From assembly GCF_900104625.1 (NCBI RefSeq), contig NZ_FNVZ01000005.1, positions 558,001 through 622,000 of the forward strand: a DNA stretch of 64,000 nucleotides, given 5' to 3'. The notes beneath the pieces were generated by a model that worked only from the letters and a program-made list of their open reading frames with translations, was not told where the DNA came from and did no database searches. Source of the stretch: Leptotrichia massiliensis (GTDB lineage: Bacteria; Fusobacteriota; Fusobacteriia; Fusobacteriales; Leptotrichiaceae). Position numbers and translations under genes: made by a program. This document shows, in pieces, positions 55,244-63,268 of this stretch (the first letter of the stretch is position 1; every line of letters begins with the position of its first letter).

Positions 55244-56455
55244 ATGGATTTTATGGAATTACTAAAATTATCAGTATCAAATTTATTTAGCTATAAGGTA
55301 CGTTCCTTCTTGACAATGCTTGGAATAATAATCGGTATATCTTCAGTTATAATGATGTCTTCATTAGGAGCGGGAGTTAAAGAGAATATTACCGGAGATT
55401 TGAATAAACTTGGAGTATCAAACTTTGAAGTGTCAATTGATACTTCTCCAGGGCAGACTTATAAGTCGCAGGATTTATTGACACCTAAGGATATTAAAGA
55501 ATTAAAGAATATAGAAGGTGTTGAAGCTGTTACTCCAACTTCTAGCACTTTTGCAAGATTATCTACAAATGATGGTTCAGATAAGATGTTTACTGGAACG
55601 GGAGTCACAGAAGATTATTTTAAAATTTCAGATTACACAATAATAAAAGGAAGAAAATTTTTACCAAATGAATATAGAAAAGATGGAAAATATGTAATAA
55701 TAGATAATATAACAGCTGATCAACTATTTGCTGGTGAAAATCCGATAGGAAAGAAATTGACTTTAAATTTTAGAAAAAATAGTCAAACTGTGACAATTGT
55801 TGGAGTGTTTAAAAATCCTTATGCAAGTCTGGGAGGTGGAGCTCAAATGCCTGCTATGGGACTTCTTCCTAATAATTATTTAAACCATTTGGAAGGAAAT
55901 GAGCAGAATAAATACACTGCTCTTCAGATAAAGACTACGGATGCTAATGAAATGAGCAGAATAATGGAAGTTGTAAAAGAAAAGCTAAAAACAAGAGGGA
56001 GTGAGCCTAATGTTTACAATGTAAATTCAACAAGTCAAGGGCTGGATGAATTTAACAATATTCTTAATATGCTTTCACTTTTTATAAGCGGAGTTGCTGC
56101 TATTTCATTATTTGTAGGTGGGATAGGAGTTATGAATATAATGCTTGTAAGTGTTACCGAGAGAATAAGAGAAGTTGGACTTAGAAAGGCGATTGGAGCG
56201 AAAACAGGGCATATTCTTATTCAGTTTCTTATAGAAGCAGTTATTTTGACATTTTTTGGAGGTATAATTGGAGTTGTAATTGGGTATTCGTTAGCACTTT
56301 TGGTTGGAATGTTTATACAAACTTCGCCAATTTTAAGTCCAGTTATAGTATTTGTGTGCATACTGGTGTCTACAATGATAGGATTAATTTTTGGAGTTTA
56401 TCCAGCGAAAAAAGCCGCGGCATTGGAGCCAATGGAAGCACTGAGAACAGATTAG
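55244..56455 (+). CDS. MacB-like ABC transporter permease
   Basis: Membrane half of the pump, 403 residues: an N-terminal span (about 20-40, SFLTMLGIIIGISSVIMMSSLGAG), a large periplasmic MacB domain (about 45-270) and three C-terminal spans (about 280-305, 325-350, 362-390). The SVTERIREVGLRKAIGAKTGHIL and PAKKAAALEPMEALRTD segments are typical. Substrates in this family include macrolides, heme, peptides and lipoproteins; the sequence does not decide. A terminator follows. Confidence 0.93.
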   Translation: MDFMELLKLSVSNLFSYKVRSFLTMLGIIIGISSVIMMSSLGAGVKENITGDLNKLGVSNFEVSIDTSPGQTYKSQDLLTPKDIKELKNIEGVEAVTPTSSTFARLSTNDGSDKMFTGTGVTEDYFKISDYTIIKGRKFLPNEYRKDGKYVIIDNITADQLFAGENPIGKKLTLNFRKNSQTVTIVGVFKNPYASLGGGAQMPAMGLLPNNYLNHLEGNEQNKYTALQIKTTDANEMSRIMEVVKEKLKTRGSEPNVYNVNSTSQGLDEFNNILNMLSLFISGVAAISLFVGGIGVMNIMLVSVTERIREVGLRKAIGAKTGHILIQFLIEAVILTFFGGIIGVVIGYSLALLVGMFIQTSPILSPVIVFVCILVSTMIGLIFGVYPAKKAAALEPMEALRTD

Positions 56456-56482
56456 AATTATGTTTAAATAAAAATAAAAATT

Positions 56483-56522
56483 GATTATCTTAAAAAATTA
56501 AATTTAGGATAATCTTTTTTTA
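56483..56522 (+). terminator. Intrinsic terminator after the MacB-like permease
   Basis: GATTATC (56483-56489) pairs with GATAATC (56509-56515), followed by TTTTTTTAT. Confidence 0.8.
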
Positions 56523-56540
56523 TAGATTTTGAGAAAAGTG

Positions 56541-56549
56541 TGATATAAT
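56541..56549 (+). promoter_or_regulatory. Extended -10 promoter of nspC
   Basis: TGATATAAT: TG, one base, then perfect TATAAT (56544-56549). No good -35 at standard spacing, as is common for extended -10 promoters. Confidence 0.6.
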
Positions 56550-56625
56550 AAGGAATAAATTTTAAATACATTTGAATTATAATATTGATAAGAGAAGTGT
56601 AAAGTATAAAAGGAGATGATAAAAA

Positions 56626-57813
56626 GTGTCAAAAAACAAATATCTTGATATGGATATAACAAACTTGCCAACACCAGCGTTTATAGTTGATGAAAGGCTG
56701 CTAAAAAGAAATCTTGAAACATTAAAAAGTGTAATTGATAGAACAGGATGTAAAATATTGCTTGCACAAAAAGGATTTTCGATGTTTTATTTCTATCCGT
56801 TAATTAGTGAATACTTAAATGGAACTACTGCAAGCTCCCTATTTGAGGCAAGACTTGGGTACGAGGAAATGGAGTTAAAAAATCCTAACAAAAAATTGGA
56901 AACTCATATTTTTAATCCGTCTTACAGGGAAGATGAGTTTGATGAAATAATGGAGATAACAAATCATATTGTTTTTAACTCTTTTAATCAATGGAAAAAA
57001 TTTAAGAGTAGAGTAAGGGAATTTGAAGAAAAAAATGATAAAAAAATTAGCTGTGGACTTCGATTAAATCCAGAATTTTCAGAAGTTGAAACTGAGATTT
57101 ATAATCCAGCGGGAAGATTTTCGAGATTCGGAGTAACACTTGAAAATTTTAAGGAAGATGAGCTTGAAGGATTGGATGGATTTCATTTTCACGCACTTTG
57201 TGAACAAAATTCGGATGCCCTTGAAAATGTATTAAAAATTTTTGAAGAAAAATTTGGAAAATATTTACATAATATGAAATGGATTAATTTCGGTGGAGGA
57301 CATCACATTACAAGAGAAGATTATGATATTGAAAAACTTGTAAAATGTATAAATTATATAAAAGAAAAATATGATGTGGAAGTGTATTTGGAGCCAGGAG
57401 AAGCAGTTGCCTTGAATACAGGATTTTTAGTTTCAGAAGTTTTAGAGATTACAAAAAATGAGATGGATATATTGTTAATGGATACTTCAGCTTCATGCCA
57501 TATGCCTGATGTAATCGAAATGCCATACCGTCCATTTATTTTCGGCTCAGGAATGCCAAATGAGAAGAAATATACTTATAGATTGGGAGGGCCTACTTGC
57601 CTTGCTGGAGATGTAATTGGAGATTATTCCTTTGATAATCCTGTAAAAGTGGGAGATAAGCTTATTTTTACTGATATGGCACATTACAGCATGGTGAAGA
57701 CGAATACTTTCAATGGGATAAATTTGCCTGTGATTGCAGTTTATACAGAAAAAGGTGGAGTTGAGGTCATTAGAAAATTTGAATATGAAGACTTTAGGAA
57801 TAGGTTATCTTAA
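56626..57813 (+). CDS. nspC: Carboxynorspermidine decarboxylase
   Basis: PLP enzyme that makes norspermidine or spermidine from the carboxylated precursor in the alternative polyamine route. The 395 residues are of the alanine-racemase-fold decarboxylases: Lys49 in LLAQKGFSMF binds PLP, FHFHALCEQNSD and INFGGGHHI line the cofactor site, and MDTSASCHMPDVIEMPYRP supplies the active-site Cys of the second subunit. Start GTG with AGGAGATG upstream. The usual partner, carboxynorspermidine dehydrogenase, is not adjacent, so it must lie elsewhere or be absent. Confidence 0.95.
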   Translation: MSKNKYLDMDITNLPTPAFIVDERLLKRNLETLKSVIDRTGCKILLAQKGFSMFYFYPLISEYLNGTTASSLFEARLGYEEMELKNPNKKLETHIFNPSYREDEFDEIMEITNHIVFNSFNQWKKFKSRVREFEEKNDKKISCGLRLNPEFSEVETEIYNPAGRFSRFGVTLENFKEDELEGLDGFHFHALCEQNSDALENVLKIFEEKFGKYLHNMKWINFGGGHHITREDYDIEKLVKCINYIKEKYDVEVYLEPGEAVALNTGFLVSEVLEITKNEMDILLMDTSASCHMPDVIEMPYRPFIFGSGMPNEKKYTYRLGGPTCLAGDVIGDYSFDNPVKVGDKLIFTDMAHYSMVKTNTFNGINLPVIAVYTEKGGVEVIRKFEYEDFRNRLS

Positions 57814-57897
57814 TCATTTTGTTTAAAAGAGTTAAATAATCAATATTTTGTGTAAATTTTTCAAAAAGTAATTTTTAATTTTTTCATCTTTACTCCG

Positions 57898-57926
57898 TTG
57901 TATTTTTATCTTATCTGTGATAAAAT
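57898..57926 (+). promoter_or_regulatory. Promoter of the TPR-protein gene
   Basis: TTGTAT (57898-57903), 17 bases, TAAAAT (57921-57926) with TG one base upstream of the -10. A small inverted repeat (TTTTATC 57904-57910, GATAAAA 57919-57925) spans the spacer and -10 and could be an operator. Confidence 0.5.
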
Positions 57927-58080
57927 TAGTATAGTTGAAAATGGATAAGTTTTAATTTAAACCATATTTAAGTAAAGGATACAAGATAGAACTATTTTTA
58001 TAAAAATTTATGTAAATATATTTTTAAAAATAGATTGAAAAAGAAATTGTGGCAAAAAGTTATTTTAGATAGGAGGATAT

Positions 58081-60069
58081 ATGGGGATTTTTGATTTTTT
58101 TAAATCTTCTGATAAGAGGAGAAATAAAAATAATGAAATAAATGAAAATAATATAAATACTAATGTTAATCAACCCAACCGTCAAATTAGAAGAGAAATT
58201 TACGATATTGTAAATAATGAATCAGAAGTTATGGAAAATAATAATTATTCAGATGATTTTAAGGAAATTTCTTATTACGATGAATTTGGAAAAGAATTTA
58301 AAATGCCTAAAAAGGACTGGCTTAATAAGAAATTATATCCAGCTGTAAGAAAAAACTGGAGTAATATGGACGGATTATATCCTATAATACAGGATGCTTT
58401 TTCAAAAGAAGTTTATCCTGAAATAAAAGAAGCTGTGTTAAGATTTTATGCGGCTGATGAAGATTTTGAAAGAAAACTAATTTTGCTTGGAACTTATCAT
58501 GTGAGAACGGGAGCTTATCAAAATGCTGTTGAGCTTTATGAAAAAAATCTAAATATTAATAATATGACGGAAGGACTTTGTATAGCTTATGCTGAAGCAT
58601 TGGAACTTTGTGGACGTGCTGCAGATTCTGAAAAAAAATATTATGAAGCATTAGAAATAAATCCAAATTCTGCAACAGCATTTAAAAAATATTTTGATAT
58701 TGTGAAAAAAAGAAGCAGTAGCGAATATGAAAATAAAATGGAAAAATTGTCTGCAATAAGAGGAAACTGGCGAGCAAAAATGATGCAAGCGGTTGTTTAT
58801 TTCAAAAAAGGCGATAAGGAAACTGGAAATTATTTTTTGATAACGGCTTTGAAAGAGTCTGGATATAATTCAGAAGTAATGTATATTACATCAAGTATTT
58901 ATATTTTGAACGAGCTTTATGATGAATTTAAGCAATATGTATTGGCATATTATAATCCTGAAAATCATAATGCCCACACTGCTTTAAATGTACTAAAATA
59001 TTATAAAGTAAAAGATATGTATAAAGAAGGACTAGAACTTTGTAAATTTACTTCAAAATTCCCTTGGATAGAGCATTACAAAAAATTTATGTACTACGAG
59101 GATTATTTTTGGAAGTTAAAAGTGAAGGCAGAAAATAAAGATAAACAAGAGAAAACAGCAAATCGATTTTTTTCAACAAATAAACCTCTTTGGTATTATG
59201 AATTTAACCATCCTGAATTTATGTTGAACCAAAATAGACGTGTAAAACCAAATATTCTTATTTTGACATTTACATCAATTGGAGAAAAATCAGAATTGGC
59301 TGAAAATCTTGCAATTTCTCTGCCTTTATATTTAAATGAAAATTTACATTATAAGACAAACTTAAATTATCAGTTGGCAATTGCCTATAATAATGAAAAT
59401 CTTTTTGTATCTAAAAAACGTTACAGTACAGATTATATGAAACTAATAAGACAACAGAACAATAATTTAAATTTTGTATTGGCTGGGAATATTTTAAAAA
59501 TGCCGAATGTTGAAAAATATGAAATTGAAATTTATTTATACGATACTTTTAATGAACAAAAGTCAAGTTTGATTAATAAAATTTATGATGAAAATACGAT
59601 TTATAATGTTCAAAATGATTTATTAAAATCAGTAAGCAGTTTTTTTGAAAGAGATTTTGCGATAAAATATGAAAAAAATATGAATAACCTAGTTTTATTT
59701 TCACCAAAAATGAAATTTTTGATTCAAAGCAAAGTTCATAAGGAGCATCAATCGTGGCGATACAAAAAATTACTTTCTGATCAGATTGATGTGGTGCTTG
59801 AAGATAGAAATAATGACTTGAAGAAAATCAACTTGTTAGAACTTTTGTATGAAATAAAACAAACAAACAGTCAATTATTAAAATTTCAAAAACCAATTAT
59901 TTATAGTATGAATATTCACGGAATATTTGAAACACAGACATTAAAAATACTTGCACCAATCATATTTAAAATATATGATGATGATGTTAATTTTCAAGCA
60001 AATATAGAAGCATTGAATATTACAGACTCAAATTATTTGAGCTGGATAAATAAATTTTCGGGAGAATAA
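58081..60069 (+). CDS. Large unrecognised protein with TPR-like repeats
   Basis: A 662-residue soluble protein that I do not recognise. The N-terminus (GIFDFFKSSDKRRNKNNE) is amphipathic and basic, followed by an Asn-rich linker (about 18-50). From about 130 to 330 helical repeats read like TPRs (GTYHVRTGAYQNAVELYEKNL, CGRAADSEKKYYEALEINPNSATAFKKY, AVVYFKKGDKETGNYFLITAL). The C-terminal half (about 370-662) has mixed alpha/beta composition and no motif I can name. GGAGG precedes ATG. A membrane protein gene begins two bases after its stop, so the two very likely work together. Confidence 0.8.
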   Translation: MGIFDFFKSSDKRRNKNNEINENNINTNVNQPNRQIRREIYDIVNNESEVMENNNYSDDFKEISYYDEFGKEFKMPKKDWLNKKLYPAVRKNWSNMDGLYPIIQDAFSKEVYPEIKEAVLRFYAADEDFERKLILLGTYHVRTGAYQNAVELYEKNLNINNMTEGLCIAYAEALELCGRAADSEKKYYEALEINPNSATAFKKYFDIVKKRSSSEYENKMEKLSAIRGNWRAKMMQAVVYFKKGDKETGNYFLITALKESGYNSEVMYITSSIYILNELYDEFKQYVLAYYNPENHNAHTALNVLKYYKVKDMYKEGLELCKFTSKFPWIEHYKKFMYYEDYFWKLKVKAENKDKQEKTANRFFSTNKPLWYYEFNHPEFMLNQNRRVKPNILILTFTSIGEKSELAENLAISLPLYLNENLHYKTNLNYQLAIAYNNENLFVSKKRYSTDYMKLIRQQNNNLNFVLAGNILKMPNVEKYEIEIYLYDTFNEQKSSLINKIYDENTIYNVQNDLLKSVSSFFERDFAIKYEKNMNNLVLFSPKMKFLIQSKVHKEHQSWRYKKLLSDQIDVVLEDRNNDLKKINLLELLYEIKQTNSQLLKFQKPIIYSMNIHGIFETQTLKILAPIIFKIYDDDVNFQANIEALNITDSNYLSWINKFSGE

Positions 60070-60071
60070 CT

Positions 60072-60728
60072 ATGTTTTTTTATTATAAAAAAATATTGGC
60101 AATAATAGTATCATTCTTTTACATTTTTGTAAATTACAATTTCTATAATTCTATTTATCATGAATATACAAATGCCAAAATTTTTAATATAACATTATGG
60201 CTTGGAATTGTAGAAGTATTTTTCTGGATTATGTTGCTTTATTCGGTTTTTTATCTAGAAAACAAGAGTATTAGTAATGATTCAAATGGCAAAACTCCAG
60301 AAACTATTAAATTAGAAGAAAAAAAAGATATACGGGATTTATTAATCTGTTTTGCATTATTTTTAATAAGTTTAGTTTGTGTAAATATTTCACGTGTTAT
60401 CTTACAAAGTTCTCCATATATGAATGATGTTGTTTCAACAGTGAATTCGTATGTTTTATTTTTTGGTGGAACAAGAGTTTTATTTATTTTTTCAGCAATA
60501 GTATTTGGTTTTATTGCATGGAGCAGAAGAAATATATTTTTACTTATCATATCATTATTAAATGGAGCAGTTTCAGTAATGATCTGGTTAGACTTTGATG
60601 GAAATATTACAGCTATTATAAGAATTATTATTGCTATTTTGGCAATCGGTTATTATATTCTTTTAAAGAACATTATAAAATACAGTTTTAAACAAACTGA
60701 TAATCCACAACTTGAAAATGTTAAATAA
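60072..60728 (+). CDS. Multi-pass membrane protein of unknown function
   Basis: A 218-residue protein with about six membrane spans (about 5-25, 35-60, 90-112, 128-150, 155-172, 178-198) and a charged cytoplasmic loop (about 68-86, SNDSNGKTPETIKLEEKKD). No family recognised. Its Shine-Dalgarno site (GGGAG) lies in the last codons of the TPR-like gene, which implies coupled translation. The amidase gene follows 35 bases later. Confidence 0.78.
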   Translation: MFFYYKKILAIIVSFFYIFVNYNFYNSIYHEYTNAKIFNITLWLGIVEVFFWIMLLYSVFYLENKSISNDSNGKTPETIKLEEKKDIRDLLICFALFLISLVCVNISRVILQSSPYMNDVVSTVNSYVLFFGGTRVLFIFSAIVFGFIAWSRRNIFLLIISLLNGAVSVMIWLDFDGNITAIIRIIIAILAIGYYILLKNIIKYSFKQTDNPQLENVK

Positions 60729-60763
60729 TTTAATGAAATAGAATATAAGGAGGACTAAGTATA

Positions 60764-61729
60764 ATGAAAAAAAATATAACAAAATTATTATTACTAACGT
60801 CAATTTTGTCAATTGGAAGTATTATGAATGCTCATAATAAAGATGTTTCGAATGATGTAAAAAAACCGCCAATAAATATACGTATTGATGAAAATGGACA
60901 AGTAATGAAAGATCAGACAGGTAATAATAACAGTAGTAGAAATAATAACAATCAGTCTGGAAGAGGTGGCACACAAACAATTAAAAATTCAGCAGGTTCA
61001 ATAACAGTTGATTCTTCTTACACTTCAACAGGACAAAATTATAGACAAAGATTTATAATTTTACATTATACAGCGATGAACAGAGAAGGGTCACTTAAAG
61101 CATTGACAACCAACGAAGTGAGTGCTCATTATTTAATATCAGATCAAAAAAATGATCCAGTATACTATTTAGTGGATGAAAATAAAAGAGCATGGCATGC
61201 TGGAGCAAGTGAGTGGAAAACCAGTAAAAATCTAAATGATAGTTCAATTGGAATTGAAATTGTTAATAATGGAAATGTAAGTGGAAATTTCGAGCCATTT
61301 AGAGATTTTCAAATTAAGGAAGTTGCTGTTCTTGTAAAATATTTAGCGGATAAATATGAAATTCCTGCAACGAATATTTTGGGACATTCAGATATTGCTC
61401 CTCAAAGAAAGCCTGATCCAGGTCCATTATTTCCATGGGAAGAATTGTATAGAAAACATAACATAGGAATGTGGTATGATAATGATAAAAAATCATTTTA
61501 CGAAACTGAATATTCAAGTACTTGGAATACATTACCAGCTGCCACTGTACAAGCAGAATTTAATAAATTTGGATATACAATTAGTACAACAGGAAAATGG
61601 GACGAGCAAACTAAAAATGTAATAAAAGTATTCCAATATCATTTTAGACCGTCTAAGTATGATGGAAAACTTGATTTGGAAACTTATGCGATCTTAAAAG
61701 CATTAAATGATAAATATAATAGTAAATAA
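60764..61729 (+). CDS. Secreted N-acetylmuramoyl-L-alanine amidase (AmiD/Amidase_2 type)
   Basis: Cleaves the amide bond between muramic acid and the peptide in peptidoglycan or its fragments. The 321 residues have a signal peptide (about 1-23), an Asn/Ser/Gly-rich linker (about 50-70), and an Amidase_2 domain (about 90-235) with the zinc ligands His101 (LHYTA), His208 (LGHSD) and Asp218 (KPDPG) and catalytic Glu165 (IGIEIVN). A C-terminal peptidoglycan-binding domain follows (about 255-318, VQAEFNKFGYTISTTGKWDEQT, quoted in part). AAGGAGG precedes ATG. Probably co-transcribed with the two genes before it. Confidence 0.93.
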   Translation: MKKNITKLLLLTSILSIGSIMNAHNKDVSNDVKKPPINIRIDENGQVMKDQTGNNNSSRNNNNQSGRGGTQTIKNSAGSITVDSSYTSTGQNYRQRFIILHYTAMNREGSLKALTTNEVSAHYLISDQKNDPVYYLVDENKRAWHAGASEWKTSKNLNDSSIGIEIVNNGNVSGNFEPFRDFQIKEVAVLVKYLADKYEIPATNILGHSDIAPQRKPDPGPLFPWEELYRKHNIGMWYDNDKKSFYETEYSSTWNTLPAATVQAEFNKFGYTISTTGKWDEQTKNVIKVFQYHFRPSKYDGKLDLETYAILKALNDKYNSK

Positions 61730-61735
61730 TTAATC

Positions 61736-61757
61736 AAGGGGTAATTTAGCCCTTTTT
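61736..61757 (+). terminator. Intrinsic terminator after the amidase gene
   Basis: AAGGG (61736-61740) pairs with CCCTT (61750-61754), loop of nine, then TTT. Short but GC-rich for this genome. Confidence 0.65.
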
Positions 61758-61801
61758 AAAAATTAAATTTTAGAAAATTACATGAGGAAGGAAATTACAA
61801 T

Positions 61802-63007
61802 ATGAAAAAATTTTCAAAAAGAGTTTTAGACATGCACTATTCACCAATTAGAAAATTAGTGCCATATATTGATGAAGCAAATAGATCTGGTGTGAAAGTA
61901 TATCAATTACATATAGGGCAGCCTGATGTAGAAACGCCAGATACATTCTTTGAAGGATTAAATAACTATAAGGAAAAAATCGTTAAATATACAAATTCGG
62001 CAGGGATCATTGAATTGAGGGAATCATTTTCAAAATCTTATGCAAAAGTTGGAATTGATATTTTGCCTGAAGATATATTGATTACTCAAGGTGGAAGCGA
62101 GGCTATTCAAATTACATTGCAAACTATTTGTAATCCAGGAGATGAAGTTTTAGTCCCAGAACCATATTATACAAATTATGACAGTTTTTTGAGAATTGCC
62201 GACGCAAAGTTAGTTCCAATTGAAACATCTATTGAAAATCATTATCACTTGCCAGAAAGAGAAGAAATTGAAAAATTAATTACTCCAAAAACAAAGGCAA
62301 TAATGTTTTCAAATCCAAGCAATCCTACTGGAATTGTTTTCAAAACAGAAGAAATGGAGTTAATTAGGGATATTGCAATAAAACATGATTTATATATTAT
62401 TACTGATGAAGTTTATAGACAGTTTATTTATGATGAAGAAATTGAGAAAAGTTATCAGTCGTTTATGTCAATAAAAGAAATTGAAGATAGAGTGATTTTA
62501 GTTGACAGTATTTCAAAACACTATAGTGCATGTGGGGCAAGAATAGGAGTTATTGCTTCTAAAAATAAAGACTTTTTAGCACAAGCGCTAAAATTCTGTC
62601 AAGCGAGACTATCAGTATCGACAATTGAGCAATATGCAAGTACAAACTTAATTAATACGTTGGATACTTACATTGACAATACAAAATTAGAATACAAAGT
62701 AAGACGTGATATGATTTATAATAATATCATAAAAATACCAGGAGTTGTAACATATAAGCCAAGCAGTGCATTATACTTAATTGCAGAACTTCCAGTAGAT
62801 GATATTGAAAAATTTGCAATCTGGCTATTGACTGAATTTAGATATGAAAACCAAACATTATCGTTTGCACCAGGGCCTGGATTTTATACAACGCCAGGAA
62901 AAGGTACAAAGGAAGCTAGATTTTCGTTTTGTACACATAACTTGATTGAAATTGAAAATGGAATGAAAGTGTTGAAAAAGGCACTGGAAGAGTATAATAA
63001 AAAATAG
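61802..63007 (+). CDS. Pyridoxal-phosphate aminotransferase, class I/II (aspartate aminotransferase-like)
   Basis: Transfers amino groups between amino and keto acids. In 401 residues the fold-type I motifs are clear: HIGQPDVETPD (substrate side), TQGGSEAIQITLQTICNPGDEVLVPEPYYTNY (quoted in part), SNPSNPTG with the PLP-contacting Asn, ITDEVYRQFIYD, and the Schiff-base Lys in DSISKHYSACGARIG (about 238-252). The Arg in ARFSFC near the end binds the substrate carboxylate. The substrate cannot be told by eye. GAGGAAGG precedes ATG. It is flanked by terminators, so monocistronic. Confidence 0.93.
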   Translation: MKKFSKRVLDMHYSPIRKLVPYIDEANRSGVKVYQLHIGQPDVETPDTFFEGLNNYKEKIVKYTNSAGIIELRESFSKSYAKVGIDILPEDILITQGGSEAIQITLQTICNPGDEVLVPEPYYTNYDSFLRIADAKLVPIETSIENHYHLPEREEIEKLITPKTKAIMFSNPSNPTGIVFKTEEMELIRDIAIKHDLYIITDEVYRQFIYDEEIEKSYQSFMSIKEIEDRVILVDSISKHYSACGARIGVIASKNKDFLAQALKFCQARLSVSTIEQYASTNLINTLDTYIDNTKLEYKVRRDMIYNNIIKIPGVVTYKPSSALYLIAELPVDDIEKFAIWLLTEFRYENQTLSFAPGPGFYTTPGKGTKEARFSFCTHNLIEIENGMKVLKKALEEYNKK

Positions 63008-63022
63008 TTTTTAAAATTTTAG

Positions 63023-63075
63023 TAGACTTGTTTAATAATTCAAAACGCTTGATTATGTAGACAAGTCTAATTTTA
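63023..63075 (+). terminator. Long hairpin terminator after the aminotransferase gene
   Basis: TAGACTTGT (63023-63031) pairs perfectly with ACAAGTCTA (63061-63069). Inside it, AATTCAA and TTGATT form a second near-perfect stem around AACGC. ATTTTAT follows. Confidence 0.7.
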
Positions 63076-63119
63076 TAATATTGTAGAGAAAGTAAAATTA
63101 TGATTATTTAATACTATTT

Positions 63120-63224
63120 CCCATTTAAATAGTAAAAATCATGAAATCCATAGAATTAAAGCATTTTTTGACAAGACTATTAAATTAATTATTATAGAAT
63201 TTTATTACTATTTTTTAAATGGGG
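63120..63224. repeat. Imperfect inverted repeat around the queH promoter
   Basis: Left arm CCCATTTAAATAGTAAAAAT (63120-63139); right arm at 63199-63224 is its reverse complement with three extra A/T in the middle and one further insertion. TACTATTT (63112-63119) and AAATAGTA (63127-63134) also form a perfect local palindrome. The TTGACA of the presumed queH promoter (63168-63173) lies between the arms. Confidence 0.55.
63168..63197 (+). promoter_or_regulatory. Candidate queH promoter
   Basis: Perfect TTGACA (63168-63173), 18 bases, TTATAG (63192-63197). The -10 is weak. Confidence 0.4.
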
Positions 63225-63268
63225 TTTAGTATAAATATATAAAAAAATTTGGGAGAGAAAATAATTTA

